Source: Deltaproteobacteria bacterium
GTDB taxonomy: Bacteria; Myxococcota_A; UBA9042; PHBI01; JACKFB01
Direction of reading: 5' to 3'
Assembly (NCBI GenBank): GCA_020632695.1
Contig: JACKFB010000007.1
Location: forward strand, 186,001 to 250,000
Length of the DNA stretch: 64,000 nucleotides
Numbering within the stretch: the stretch's first letter is position 1; every line of letters starts with the position of its first letter. The translations under genes were made by a program, and so were the position numbers. This document shows positions 19,538 to 28,971 of the stretch, in pieces. The notes beneath the pieces were generated by a model. The model was not told the origin of the DNA. It did no database searches and worked only from the letters and a program-made list of their open reading frames with translations.

Positions 19538-22500
19538 ATGAAGCGGCGCATCGCGATAGCAGCAGTGGCGGCCATGTCCGTGCTGGCGCTCGCCAACTGC
19601 AAGGACGGCACCAGCATCTCGGTCGACGAGGACACGGACGTCTCGGGCGACATCATCGGCGACGGCGGTGGCGAGGTCAGCCCCGACGCCGACGTGGTAT
19701 CCGACGCCGACGTGGTGCCGGACGCCGACGTGGAGCCCGACGCCGACGTGGTGCCCGACGCCGACGTGGTGCCCGACGCCGACGTGGTACCGGACGCCGA
19801 CGTGGTGCCCGACGCCGACGCGGTGCCCGACACCGACGTGCTGCCGGGCTGCACCGCGGCCACGGACTGCGCGGCCGAGTTCCCGGAGATGACCACCTGC
19901 CAGACGGCCATCTGCAACGAGGGCACCGGGCTCTGCGAGCTGGAGAACCGGCCCGCGTTCGTGGCCTGCGACGACGGCGACGCGTGCACCAGCCAGAGCG
20001 TGTGCGACGACGCCGGCGCCTGCGGCGGGGGCCAGACCGTGAGCTGCGACGACGGCAACCCCTGCACGGACGATGCCTGCGACGCCGCCACGGGTTGCAC
20101 CCACACGCCCAACACCGCGGCCTGTGACGACGGCAACGGATGCACCACCGACGACGTCTGCGCCGCCGGCGTGTGCGCCGGGACGTCCGGCGCCTCCTGC
20201 GACTGCGTCATCGACGTCGACTGCTTCGGCTTCGACGACGGCAACCTCTGCAACGGCAGCGTCACCTGCCAGGCCGGGAGCTGCGCGGTCGACCCGAGCA
20301 CGGCGGTCGTCTGCGACACGAGCCAGGACACGGACTGCTCCGTGACCGCGTGCGTGCCCGCGACCGGTCAGTGCGAGGCCCAGCTCCTCGACGGCACCGC
20401 CTGCTCCGACGGCATCCCGTGCACCACCGGTGACGCCTGCGTGGCCGGCGAGTGCCTCGCGGACACCTCGGCGTGTGGCTGCGCGACGACGGCCGACTGC
20501 GCGGTCTTCGAGGACGGGAACCTCTGCAATGGCACCCTCTCGTGCGTCGAGGGCGTGTGCGTGATCGACACCACCACCGAGGTCGTCTGCGATCAGTCCG
20601 GGATCGGCCCCTGCAAGGTCGCCACCTGCGCGCCGGCGACCGGCGTCTGCTCGGCGTCCGACCGCCCGGACGGCCTGAGCTGCACCGACGTCGACGAGTG
20701 CACGACGGGCGACCGCTGCCAGGCGGGGAGCTGCGTCGGGACGCCGAAGGACTGCAGCGACGGCGACGGCTGCACCACGGACGCGTGCGGCGCCGACGGG
20801 AGCTGCACCCACACGCCCATCCCCGACTGCGGTGGCGGCTGCGGCGACGCCACCTGCGACGCCAGCGAGGACTGCACGAGCTGCCCGACCGACTGCGGTG
20901 AGTGCCCGGCGGGCTCCTGCGAGGGGGCGTGCGGGACGACGGCCGACGACTGCAACTGCGACGAGCTCTGCTTCGGCTTCGGCGACTGCTGCGACGACAT
21001 CTGCACGTTCTGCGCGGACCTGTACCCGGGCCCGGCTCCCTCCGAGGGCTGCGGCGAGTGCGTGCCGGACTGCGACGGCAAGGCCTGCGGCGACGACGGT
21101 TGCCAGGGCTCCTGCGGCGAGTGCCAGACCGGTGAGATCTGCAACGCCAGCGCGCAGTGTGAGGTCTGCGTCGCGTCGTGCGACGGCAAGGCCTGCGGCG
21201 ACGACGGCTGCGGCGGCTCCTGCGGCGAGTGCCAGACGGGCGAGACCTGCAGCGCTGCCGGGGTGTGCGAGGCCTGCGTGCCTCAGTGCGAGGGCAAGAC
21301 CTGCGGCGACGACGGCTGCGGTGGCTCCTGCGGCGAGTGCACCGACCCCGAGATCTGCAACGATTCGGGCACCTGCGCCGAACCCAGCGGCACGAGCTGC
21401 GACGGTTTCTGCGGCAGCTTCATCTCCGACACCACCTGCAACTGCGACTCGGCCTGCTTCTCCTTCGGCGACTGCTGCGACGATCTCTGCACCGTGTGTG
21501 CCGACACCTTCCCCGACCCGGCTCCAGACGGCTGCGGTGAGTGCGTCCCCAACTGCGAGGGCAAGGTCTGCGGAAGCGACGGCTGCGGCGGGACCTGCGG
21601 CGACTGCGCCGAGGGTCAGGGCTGCACCGACGCCGGCGAGTGCGTCGCCGCCAGCTGCGAGGGCGCCTGCGACAGCCCCGACCCGACGGCCGCCGGCTGC
21701 TACTGCGACGCGGGATGCTTCGGATTCGGCGACTGCTGCGACGACATCTGCACCTACTGCACGGACAGCTTCCCCGATCCGGCGCCCGGTGGCTGCGGCG
21801 AGTGCATCCCGGACTGCGACGGCAAGAGCTGCGGCCCCGACGGCTGCGGCGGCAGCTGCGGCGACTGCACCGGGGACGACATCTGCGTCGGCGACGGCAC
21901 CTGCCAGGCGATCGCCTGCTGCGCCGACAACGACTGCTGCACCGGCAACGGCGGCCTCGGCTGCAGCGAGCCGCTCGTGCAGGCCTGCGTCTGCGACGCG
22001 GACGCCTACTGCTGCGAGACCGAGTGGGACAGCACCTGCGCCGACGAGGCCATCAACAACTGCGCCGACGCCTGCAACTGCGTCGCCGAGTGCACCGACA
22101 AGGAGTGCGGCGACGACGGGTGCTTCGGCTCCTGCGGCGAGTGCGGCGAGGGCCAGGCCTGCCTGCCCGAGGGCACCTGCGTCGATGACCCGGCGCCCAC
22201 GACCTGCGACGAGGCCCACGGGTTCGCCGGCTGCTGCGGACTCGACGGCACCGTCTACTATTCCGAGGACGGCGTGGTGCAGAGCATCGCCTGCGGGCCC
22301 GGAAACTGCGGGTGGGATTCCGCGAACGGATTCTACGACTGCGGCCAGGTCGGTGAGGACCCCAACGGGACCTTCCCGGCGCAGTGTGGTCAGCCGAACC
22401 CCGACCCGACGAGCTGCCAGCCCGACTGCGAAGGCAAGGAGTGCGGCGACGACGGACAGGGCGGGAGCTGCGGCGACTGCCTCGAGGGCTCGACCTGCCT

Positions 22501-25500
22501 GGCCGACGGGCTCTGCTGCACGCCGTCCTGCGACGGCAAGGTCTGCGGTGACGACGGATGCGGCGGCTCGTGCGGCGAGTGCGAGTCGGGCTCGTCGTGC
22601 GACATCGACGGGACCTGCGCCGCGGTGGCGTGCTGCCAGGGCAACGACTGCTGCGCGGCCGGAGAGGGGACGGGGTGCTCGGATCCGGTGATGCAGGGCT
22701 GCGTCTGCGCGGCGGACGGCTTCTGCTGCTCGACCCAGTGGGACGCTCAGTGCGCGGCGACGGCGACCAACGACTGCGCGACGGCGTGCGAGTGCGTGCC
22801 CCAGTGCGACGGCAAGCAGTGCGGCGACGACGGCTGCTTCGGGAGCTGCGGCGACTGCAGCGAAGGCGACACCTGCCTGGACGACGGAAGCTGCTGCACG
22901 CCTTCCTGCGACGGGAAGACCTGCGGTGACGACGGCTGCGGCGGAAGCTGCGGCGACTGCGAGCTGGGCCAGGCCTGCGGCGCCGCCGGCGCCTGCGAGG
23001 CGGTCGCCTGCTGCGAGGGCAACGACTGCTGCGAGGGCAACGGCACGCCGGGCTGCAGCAACGCGCTCATCGAAGCCTGCGTGTGCGATCTGGACGCGTT
23101 CTGCTGCGACACCCAGTGGGACGACCTGTGCGCCGAGAGCGCGGGGACGGACTGCGGCGGCTCCTGCGAGTGCACGCCGGACTGCACCGACAAGGAGTGC
23201 GGCAGCGATGGATGCCTGGGGAGCTGCGGTGAGTGCACCGGCGGCCTGGGCTGCAACCTCGCCGGGCAGTGCGTGAGCTGCGTGCCCGACTGCGAAGGCA
23301 AGGCGTGCGGAGACGACGGCTGCGGCGGGAGCTGCGGGGAGTGCACCGGCGGCGAGGCCTGCAACATCTCGGATCAGTGCGTGACCGACGCGACCTGCGA
23401 CGGCGGCTGCGGCGGCGAGGCGACGGCGGGAGGCTGCTACTGCGACGACGGCTGCTTCGCCTTCGGAGACTGCTGCGCCGACATCTGCGCCTTCTGCTCG
23501 GAGCAGGCGCCGAACGACGAGTGCGGCGTGTGCGTCCCCGACTGCGCCGGCAAGGACTGCGGCGACGATGGCTGCGGCGCGACCTGCGGCGACTGCGCGG
23601 AGGGCGCCGTGTGCACCTCCGAGCAGGTGTGCGTCGTGCCGTCCGACTCGTGCGAGGGCCAGTGCGGCACCTTCTTCGGGGCGCCCGCCTGCAACTGTGA
23701 TTCGGAGTGCTTCTCGTTCGGCGACTGCTGCGACGACATCTGCACTTACTGCGAGGCCGAGTTCCCGGCGCCCGTCCCCGACGGCTGCGGCGCCTGCGTC
23801 CCGGACTGCGAGGGCAAGAGCTGCGGTGACGATGGATGCGGGGGGAGCTGCGGGACCTGCGACGGTTCGGACATCTGCCAGCTCGACGGCACCTGCCAGG
23901 CCTGCGTGCCCGCATGCGACGGCAAGGTCTGCGGTGACGACGGCTGCGGCGGGACCTGCGGCGAGTGCGGCGCGGCCGAGGGCTGCGTCGACGGCGCCTG
24001 CCTGTCGGCGTCCTGCGAGTCCTCCTGCGGCGTGCTGGCACCCGCCGAGTGCGGGTGCGACAGCCTGTGCTTCTCGGTGGGCGACTGCTGCGACGACGTC
24101 TGCGACTTCTGCCCGGGCCAGGCGCCCGGTGCCGAGTGCGGAACCTGCGTGCCCCAGTGCGACGGCAAGAACTGCGGCGACGATGGCTGCGGCGGGACCT
24201 GCGGCGAGTGCGCGCTCACCGAGGCCTGCGGCCTCACCGGCGTGTGCGAGACCGTGGCGTGCTGCAACGACAACGACTGCTGCAGCGACACCGGCACCCC
24301 GGGCTGCACCGATCAGGGACTCGAGACCTGCGTGTGCGACTTCGACGCGTTCTGCTGCGAGGTGAACTGGGACGACGTGTGCGCGTCGGAGGCCGTGGCC
24401 GAGTGCGCCGACGCCTGCAGCGGACCCTGCGTGCCCGCATGCGACGGCAAGGAGTGCGGCGACGACGGCTGCGGCGGGTCCTGCGGCGACTGCGAGGGGC
24501 CGGCCACCTGCAACGCCTCCGGCGTCTGCGAGGTCGTCGGTTGCGGCGACGCCACCTGCGACGTGGACGAGAACTGCGCGACCTGTCCCGCCGACTGCGG
24601 CGCCTGCACCGGCGACTGCTGCGAGGCGAACGACTCGCCCGGCTGCGACGACGAAGCGATCGCGAGCTGCGTGTGCGGGCTCGACTCCTTCTGCTGCGAG
24701 GCCGCCTGGGACGTGACCTGCATCTCGGAGGGCGAGACCCTGTGCTCGCTCGAGTGCAACGTGGCGTCCTGCGGCGACGCCACCTGCAACGGCGACGAGG
24801 ACTGCGCGACCTGCCCCGACGACTGCGGCTTCTGCCCGCCGACCCCGGGCGACATCGTCATCACCGAGATCCTGCAGACGCCGGACCTGGCCAGCCAGAT
24901 CACCGAGTGGTTCGAGATCCTCAACATCTCGACCAGCCCGGTGAACCTGGCCGGCATGGTCATCAAGGACAAGGGCGTCGACTCGGTCACCCTGTCGCCG
25001 ACGACGCCGGTGATCATCAGCCCCGACCAGTACCTGGTCATCGGCCGGACCACCACCATCGGCGGCGGGCTGAGCTCCGACGTCAGCCTGGGCAACAAGT
25101 TCTACCTCGCGGCCTCGGACTCGATCGTCCTGGTGATGAACGGGACCACCCTCGACGAGGTGACCTACAGCGCGGCGCTGGGCTTCCCCACGCCGAGCGG
25201 CGCCTCGATGAACCTCGATCCCAAGGCCTTCTTCGGCAACAACAACCTGGGCGCGAACTGGTGCACGTCGCAGACCGAGTACGGCACCGGGCCGGACCAG
25301 GGGACGCCCGGGGCGGGCAACGAGGCCTGCTCACAGCTCGCGTCCTGCACGATGAGCTTCGAGACCGGCAACTGCCCGACCACGAAGCTGGTGTGTGGTG
25401 CGACCTCCGTGGGCGGCTCGTGTCTCCCGGCCGTGCCCCCGTCGTGTGCACCCGCAGGCGCCGACGGCCAGGGTCTCCTGGTCAGCGGACCCGGCGCGAC

Positions 25501-25759
25501 GGCGAACATCACCTTCGTGGACGCGGTGACCTCCATCAGCGTGAACTTCGCCAGCATCGACGGAGTCGCAGGCACGATGGCCTTCCGCAACTTCCTGGGC
25601 GGGCCGGTGGCCACGCTGACGACCAATGGGAGCTGCGTCGCCGGGGCGACCGACGCCCAGACGCTGACCTTCGCCGAGCCCGTGTTCGGCGTGACCATCA
25701 GCGTCGGCGCTGGCGGCACCGGCGTGTGGGTCGACGGCCTCCAGATCAACACCCCCTGA
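19538..25759 (+). CDS. giant cysteine-rich modular lipoprotein with somatomedin-B-like repeats and a lamin-tail domain
   Basis: A 2073-residue surface lipoprotein candidate; its function is not known. The signal peptide ends LALANC (Cys 21). An Asp/Ala/Val spacer (about 48-104) follows, then CDDGxxCT-type Cys repeats. The body is a mosaic. There are 17 units of the form CxPxCDGKxCGDDGCGGSCGEC. Six somatomedin-B-like modules (C-x3-C...C-x-C-x3-C-x5-GDCCDDICxxC) start near residues 461, 621, 706, 1286, 1370 and 1491. Five modules are centred on CVCDxDxxCCxxxWDxxC (near 794, 1032, 1157, 1575 and 1693), and three are of the form CGDATCxxxEDCxxCPxDCG. A lamin-tail-like domain beginning GDIVITEIL spans about 1770-1930. 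The last 140 residues look beta-rich. The start is fixed by the signal peptide and GAGGTGG upstream. Such Cys-rich modular proteins are typical of Myxococcota-like genomes and suggest adhesion or matrix roles. Confidence 0.85.
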   Translation: MKRRIAIAAVAAMSVLALANCKDGTSISVDEDTDVSGDIIGDGGGEVSPDADVVSDADVVPDADVEPDADVVPDADVVPDADVVPDADVVPDADAVPDTDVLPGCTAATDCAAEFPEMTTCQTAICNEGTGLCELENRPAFVACDDGDACTSQSVCDDAGACGGGQTVSCDDGNPCTDDACDAATGCTHTPNTAACDDGNGCTTDDVCAAGVCAGTSGASCDCVIDVDCFGFDDGNLCNGSVTCQAGSCAVDPSTAVVCDTSQDTDCSVTACVPATGQCEAQLLDGTACSDGIPCTTGDACVAGECLADTSACGCATTADCAVFEDGNLCNGTLSCVEGVCVIDTTTEVVCDQSGIGPCKVATCAPATGVCSASDRPDGLSCTDVDECTTGDRCQAGSCVGTPKDCSDGDGCTTDACGADGSCTHTPIPDCGGGCGDATCDASEDCTSCPTDCGECPAGSCEGACGTTADDCNCDELCFGFGDCCDDICTFCADLYPGPAPSEGCGECVPDCDGKACGDDGCQGSCGECQTGEICNASAQCEVCVASCDGKACGDDGCGGSCGECQTGETCSAAGVCEACVPQCEGKTCGDDGCGGSCGECTDPEICNDSGTCAEPSGTSCDGFCGSFISDTTCNCDSACFSFGDCCDDLCTVCADTFPDPAPDGCGECVPNCEGKVCGSDGCGGTCGDCAEGQGCTDAGECVAASCEGACDSPDPTAAGCYCDAGCFGFGDCCDDICTYCTDSFPDPAPGGCGECIPDCDGKSCGPDGCGGSCGDCTGDDICVGDGTCQAIACCADNDCCTGNGGLGCSEPLVQACVCDADAYCCETEWDSTCADEAINNCADACNCVAECTDKECGDDGCFGSCGECGEGQACLPEGTCVDDPAPTTCDEAHGFAGCCGLDGTVYYSEDGVVQSIACGPGNCGWDSANGFYDCGQVGEDPNGTFPAQCGQPNPDPTSCQPDCEGKECGDDGQGGSCGDCLEGSTCLADGLCCTPSCDGKVCGDDGCGGSCGECESGSSCDIDGTCAAVACCQGNDCCAAGEGTGCSDPVMQGCVCAADGFCCSTQWDAQCAATATNDCATACECVPQCDGKQCGDDGCFGSCGDCSEGDTCLDDGSCCTPSCDGKTCGDDGCGGSCGDCELGQACGAAGACEAVACCEGNDCCEGNGTPGCSNALIEACVCDLDAFCCDTQWDDLCAESAGTDCGGSCECTPDCTDKECGSDGCLGSCGECTGGLGCNLAGQCVSCVPDCEGKACGDDGCGGSCGECTGGEACNISDQCVTDATCDGGCGGEATAGGCYCDDGCFAFGDCCADICAFCSEQAPNDECGVCVPDCAGKDCGDDGCGATCGDCAEGAVCTSEQVCVVPSDSCEGQCGTFFGAPACNCDSECFSFGDCCDDICTYCEAEFPAPVPDGCGACVPDCEGKSCGDDGCGGSCGTCDGSDICQLDGTCQACVPACDGKVCGDDGCGGTCGECGAAEGCVDGACLSASCESSCGVLAPAECGCDSLCFSVGDCCDDVCDFCPGQAPGAECGTCVPQCDGKNCGDDGCGGTCGECALTEACGLTGVCETVACCNDNDCCSDTGTPGCTDQGLETCVCDFDAFCCEVNWDDVCASEAVAECADACSGPCVPACDGKECGDDGCGGSCGDCEGPATCNASGVCEVVGCGDATCDVDENCATCPADCGACTGDCCEANDSPGCDDEAIASCVCGLDSFCCEAAWDVTCISEGETLCSLECNVASCGDATCNGDEDCATCPDDCGFCPPTPGDIVITEILQTPDLASQITEWFEILNISTSPVNLAGMVIKDKGVDSVTLSPTTPVIISPDQYLVIGRTTTIGGGLSSDVSLGNKFYLAASDSIVLVMNGTTLDEVTYSAALGFPTPSGASMNLDPKAFFGNNNLGANWCTSQTEYGTGPDQGTPGAGNEACSQLASCTMSFETGNCPTTKLVCGATSVGGSCLPAVPPSCAPAGADGQGLLVSGPGATANITFVDAVTSISVNFASIDGVAGTMAFRNFLGGPVATLTTNGSCVAGATDAQTLTFAEPVFGVTISVGAGGTGVWVDGLQINTP
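19683..19846 (+). repeat. 18-bp coding minisatellite, nine copies
   Basis: Nine head-to-tail 18-base units (consensus CCCGACGCCGACGTGGTG) encode the six-residue repeat Pro-Asp-Ala-Asp-Val-Val just after the lipidation site. Copies are nearly identical at DNA level, with a few substitutions such as GAG for the second GTG and a degenerate last copy (PDTDVL). It forms an acidic, probably extended spacer that would lift the Cys-rich body off the membrane. Being in phase with codons, copy-number changes would not break the frame. Confidence 0.9.
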
Positions 25760-25834
25760 CCTGAGCGCCCACCGTCGTGCCGGCGAGGCGTCTTCGGGCG
25801 CCTCCGGCCGACGTGGGCCGGGCCGTGAGCCGAC

Positions 25835-26443
25835 ATGAAGCCTCCGGACGACCGGCGAGCGCGGGGACCCACGCCGCCTGTGCCCGACGCCCCGGTCTCC
25901 CGTTGGCCGACCGTCAGCGAAGGGAGCGTCGAGCCCCACGGGATCTTCGACCTGCAGACCCTCGCCCGGCGCTCGCCCCGCACCGGTCGGATCGGCACCT
26001 ACAAGGTGCTGCGGATGGCGCCGTGGGTGAACGTCATCGCCCTGACCCCCGAGCGCGACGTGGTGCTGATCCGCCAGTACCGCCACGGCGTCGACGCGGT
26101 GACGCTGGAGATCCCCGGCGGGCTGGTGGACCCGGACGAGGCGCCCGAGGCCGCGGCGCTCCGTGAGCTGGCCGAGGAGACCGGCTACGCCGGCCCGGCG
26201 GTGCGCCGGTTGGGCGAGGTGGAGCCCAACCCGGCGATCCAGGACAACGTCTGCAGCACCTGGCTGGTCGAGGGAGCACGGCTGGCGGGCGCGCCGAGGC
26301 CCGACGACGGCGAGCACATCGACGTGGAGCTGCACCCGCTGGCCCGGGTGCCCCAGCTCCTCCGGGACGGGACGATCCGACACGCGCTGGTCGTGGCGGC
26401 CTTCCAACACCTCTGGCTGCAGCGGGCCGATCTGACGGCGTGA
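25835..26443 (+). CDS. NUDIX hydrolase, ADP-ribose pyrophosphatase-like
   Basis: Hydrolyses a nucleoside diphosphate linked to another group. The complete Nudix box Gx5Ex7REUxEExGU spans residues 96-118 (G96, E102, R110, E111, E114, E115). The preceding IRQYRHGVDAVTLEIPGG is typical of the NudF/ADP-ribose pyrophosphatase subgroup, which points to ADP-ribose or a nucleotide sugar as substrate. It has 202 residues. The stop lies within a 19-bp tandem duplication. It is 75 bp downstream of the giant lipoprotein gene and may share its transcript. Confidence 0.88.
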   Translation: MKPPDDRRARGPTPPVPDAPVSRWPTVSEGSVEPHGIFDLQTLARRSPRTGRIGTYKVLRMAPWVNVIALTPERDVVLIRQYRHGVDAVTLEIPGGLVDPDEAPEAAALRELAEETGYAGPAVRRLGEVEPNPAIQDNVCSTWLVEGARLAGAPRPDDGEHIDVELHPLARVPQLLRDGTIRHALVVAAFQHLWLQRADLTA

Positions 26444-26469
26444 GCTCGCGCTGACGGCGTGAGCTCGCG
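26432..26469 (+). repeat. perfect 19-bp tandem duplication at the end of the NUDIX gene
   Basis: CTGACGGCGTGAGCTCGCG occurs twice back to back. The first copy contains the last codons and the TGA of the NUDIX gene; the second is non-coding. A unit length of 19 means the second copy is out of frame. Confidence 0.9.
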
Positions 26470-26612
26470 AGCGGGCGGCGCCGGCACACTGCACCACCGC
26501 CGCGGCGCGTCGCCGGCCCGCGCGACGACGCCCGGCGCTCGCGTCGTTGCGCCTCGCGGGCCCGGTGCGGTAGACCGATCGCGCGCACGGCGCCCCACCC
26601 GGAGACAACGCG

Positions 26613-27110
26613 ATGCCAAGCCCCCCGACCACCGCGAGGGTCCGCCTCTCGTTCGCAGCCCTCCTCATCGCCTGCGCGCTGACCTGGGCCTGTGACTCGG
26701 GCGAGACCCAGACCACCCGCGCGGGCAGCGTCACCCTCCGCGCCGAGGAGGGGGTCGACTTCGCCACCGGCGCCATCTTGCGCCCCGGCGGGTTCGCCAA
26801 CAGCGACCTCTACGTCACCGCGAACGGCGACTCCTTCCGCATGTCCCCGGGCGGCCCCTCCCCGGTGAAGGTGCGCGACACGAGCTGGTTCAAGACCGGC
26901 GGCGGCGTGCTCCGGACCTTCGACAGCCTCGCGGAGGTGCCCGACGACCTGCCCCAGCCCGGCGCGGGCTCGCCGCTGCCCCAGGCGAAGGCGCACATGG
27001 GCTTCGTCCTCCAGGACATGCGCGGGGGCTTCGCCAAGGGCTGGGTGCGCACTCTCGAGGCCGACTCCATCACCATCGAGTACGCGCCGGTCACAGCGTC
27101 AACGCCTTGA
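26613..27110 (+). CDS. hypothetical small lipoprotein
   Basis: A 165-residue protein with a lipoprotein signal peptide ending in LTWAC (lipidated Cys near residue 27). The mature part contains VDFATGAILRPGGFANSDLYVTANGD and a Pro-rich middle. No conserved family is recognised. The ATG at 26613 has GGAG eight bases upstream. It lies between the NUDIX gene and the flagellar locus. The sigma-54 promoter for fliO begins about 120 bp downstream, so this gene is likely transcribed separately. Confidence 0.65.
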   Translation: MPSPPTTARVRLSFAALLIACALTWACDSGETQTTRAGSVTLRAEEGVDFATGAILRPGGFANSDLYVTANGDSFRMSPGGPSPVKVRDTSWFKTGGGVLRTFDSLAEVPDDLPQPGAGSPLPQAKAHMGFVLQDMRGGFAKGWVRTLEADSITIEYAPVTASTP

Positions 27111-27228
27111 CGCTCCGCCTCCCTGGGCGCCAGCGCGCTGACGCGCGGCTCGCCCCCTCGCCTGGCGGCCGAGGGCGCCGAGCGCGCCAGGCAAGATAGA
27201 ACCTGCACCATCGGCGCGCTGACCCGCG

Positions 27229-27244
27229 TGGCATGGCCGTTGCA
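27229..27244 (+). promoter_or_regulatory. sigma-54 (-24/-12) promoter of the fliO operon
   Basis: TGGCATG-GCCG-TTGCA matches the sigma-54 consensus TGGCACG-N4-TTGCW at all but one base, with correct GG-GC spacing. Predicted transcription starts near 27256, 28 bases before the fliO ATG. An 8-bp inverted repeat (GCCTGGCG at 27160-27167, CGCCAGGC at 27185-27192) lies upstream. Confidence 0.8.
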
Positions 27245-27283
27245 CATCGTGGCACCGGACCCTTCCCCCTCGAGGTCAGCGCC

Positions 27284-28171
27284 ATGCACACCCGCCGCAC
27301 CCCACGCCGTCGCTCCAGCTTCCTGGTCTGGATCGTGCTCGGCGGCGGCTTTCTCTGCGGAGCCGCCTTCGCCGTCCCGCCGTCCACCGACGGCGCCCCC
27401 GCGAGCGCCGCGTCGGCGCTGACCCCCACGCCGGCAGCGACGCCGCCCGAGGCCCCCGACGCGCCCGGGGTGGCGCCCGGCGACCTCATCGGCCCGGTGG
27501 CCTCGGCGTGGACACCCGCGGGCGCAGCCTCGCCCGAGGCCGCCCTGACCGGCGCGCCGCCGGTGGACCTGACGCGGAGCCTGCGCAACCTGCTCGTCTT
27601 CGCCGGCCTGCTGGTGATGGCCGGCGCCGGCTGGGTCTTCCTGCGCGATCGCCGCGGGCGGGGCGGGCTGCTCCGCGAGAGTCCGCTGGAGCTCATCGCC
27701 TCCGTGCGCCTCGGGGGCCGCTGGCCGGTTTCGCTGGTGCGGGTGCCGGGTCGCCTCCTCGTGGTGGGCGCCACCGACAACGGCATCGCGCTGCTCACCG
27801 AGCTCGACGACGAGCTGGAGGACGAGGTGGTCCCCGACGTGGACGACGAGCTCGTGCCGCCGAGGCGCAGCGCCCGCCGCGACACGGCCGAGTTCGCGCC
27901 GCCCCGAGCGGGCGCCGGGGAGCGGCCGACCGCCTGGGAGGAGGAGGAGCTGACCTACCGCCGGCCGGGCCGACGCTCGGCCGCGACGACGGTGGCCCAA
28001 CCCGCCCGCCGCCACGCCGAGTCGCCGGCAGACGACGGCTTCCTCGAGGAGCTGCTCGGTCGCCTCGACGAGAGCCGCGGCGCGGTGATGCGCGCCGCCG
28101 CGCCGGCGGACGAGCGGGCGGCGCTCCGCCAACGTCTCCAGACGCTGCGCCGCGGCCCGACGGCACTCTGA
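27284..28171 (+). CDS. fliO: flagellar export protein FliO-like
   Basis: Assembly factor for the FliP pore of the flagellar type III export gate. A signal-like hydrophobic stretch (about 14-33) is followed by an Ala/Pro-rich segment. A membrane helix (LLVFAGLLVMAGAGWVFL, near 107-125) precedes the conserved cytoplasmic FliO core with LRLGG..SLVRVPGRLLVVGATDNGIALL. A long charged C-terminal extension (about 185-295) makes it much larger than the usual 100-150 residues. The start is set at 27284 because the sigma-54 promoter would begin transcription after the in-frame upstream ATG at 27233. A CGAGGT site lies eight bases upstream. It is first in the fliO-fliP-fliQ-flhA operon. Confidence 0.8.
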   Translation: MHTRRTPRRRSSFLVWIVLGGGFLCGAAFAVPPSTDGAPASAASALTPTPAATPPEAPDAPGVAPGDLIGPVASAWTPAGAASPEAALTGAPPVDLTRSLRNLLVFAGLLVMAGAGWVFLRDRRGRGGLLRESPLELIASVRLGGRWPVSLVRVPGRLLVVGATDNGIALLTELDDELEDEVVPDVDDELVPPRRSARRDTAEFAPPRAGAGERPTAWEEEELTYRRPGRRSAATTVAQPARRHAESPADDGFLEELLGRLDESRGAVMRAAAPADERAALRQRLQTLRRGPTAL

Positions 28172-28191
28172 GCACGCGCGAAAGCCGCACC

Positions 28192-28968
28192 ATGAAGCAC
28201 CGCCGCACCGCCGCCCTCTGGACGCTGGGTCTCCTTGCCGCTGCCGCGCTGACCCTGGCGGCGCCCGAGGCGGCCGCCCAGCTCGCCCCGCCGACCAGCC
28301 CGGCCGGCGTCCACATCGCCGTCGCCGGCGAGAGCGTGGGCCTCGCCGGCGGCGTGAAGATCATGCTGATGCTGGTCGCCCTGGCGATGGCCCCCAGCAT
28401 CGTCCTCTCCATGACCTCGTTCACGCGGATCATCGTCGTCCTGGCGCTGCTCCGGCAGGCCGTCGGCGTCGCGCAGCTCCCGCCGAGCCGCGTCCTCGTC
28501 GGCCTCGCCCTCTTCCTCACGCTGTTCACGATGGCCCCGGTCATCCGCGCCATCGACGACACCGCCTACACGCCCTACCAGCAGGGCCGCCTGGACGACC
28601 GCCAGGCCCTCGTGGAGGCCGCCAAGCCCCTGCGCGCCTTCATGCTCCGCCACACGCGCGAGGCCGACCTCGGCCTCTTCCTCCACGTGATGGGGGCCAG
28701 CCGCCCCGCGACCGTCGACGACGTCCCCATCGTCGCGGTCGTGCCTGCCTTCATGCTCAGCGAGCTGAAGACCGCCTTCCAGATAGGCGCGCTCCTCTTC
28801 ATCCCCTTCCTGGTCATCGACATCGTCGTCGCCGCGGTCCTCATGTCCATGGGCATGATGATGCTGCCGCCAGCCACGATGTCGCTGCCTCTCAAGCTCA
28901 TCGTCTTCGTCGTGGTCGACGGCTGGGGGTTGGTGGTCACCTCCCTCGCCAACGGCTTCAAGGGGTGA
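28192..28968 (+). CDS. fliP: flagellar biosynthesis protein FliP
   Basis: Forms the pentameric core of the flagellar protein-export pore in the inner membrane. A cleavable signal peptide (LLAAAALTLAAPEAAA) is followed by the family helices and signatures MTSFTRIIVVLALLRQAVG and PAFMLSELKTAFQIGALLFIPFLVID. The C-terminal MGMMMLPPATMSLPLKLIVFVVVDGW is also conserved. The length of 258 residues is typical. It is 20 bp after fliO and 3 bp before fliQ. Confidence 0.97.
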   Translation: MKHRRTAALWTLGLLAAAALTLAAPEAAAQLAPPTSPAGVHIAVAGESVGLAGGVKIMLMLVALAMAPSIVLSMTSFTRIIVVLALLRQAVGVAQLPPSRVLVGLALFLTLFTMAPVIRAIDDTAYTPYQQGRLDDRQALVEAAKPLRAFMLRHTREADLGLFLHVMGASRPATVDDVPIVAVVPAFMLSELKTAFQIGALLFIPFLVIDIVVAAVLMSMGMMMLPPATMSLPLKLIVFVVVDGWGLVVTSLANGFKG

Positions 28969-28971
28969 CCC

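Noticed and set aside
19355..22219. 954-codon minus-strand frame opposite the Cys-rich lipoprotein
   Set aside because: Gly/Ala/Val-Asp low-complexity product of the antisense of Cys/Asp-rich codons; the plus strand has a signal peptide, ribosome-binding site and conserved modules.
20835..24850. Regularly recurring Cys-rich segments considered as a CRISPR-like array
   Set aside because: Units are in one long coding frame, vary in length and sequence, and have no constant repeat with unique spacers; they are protein modules.
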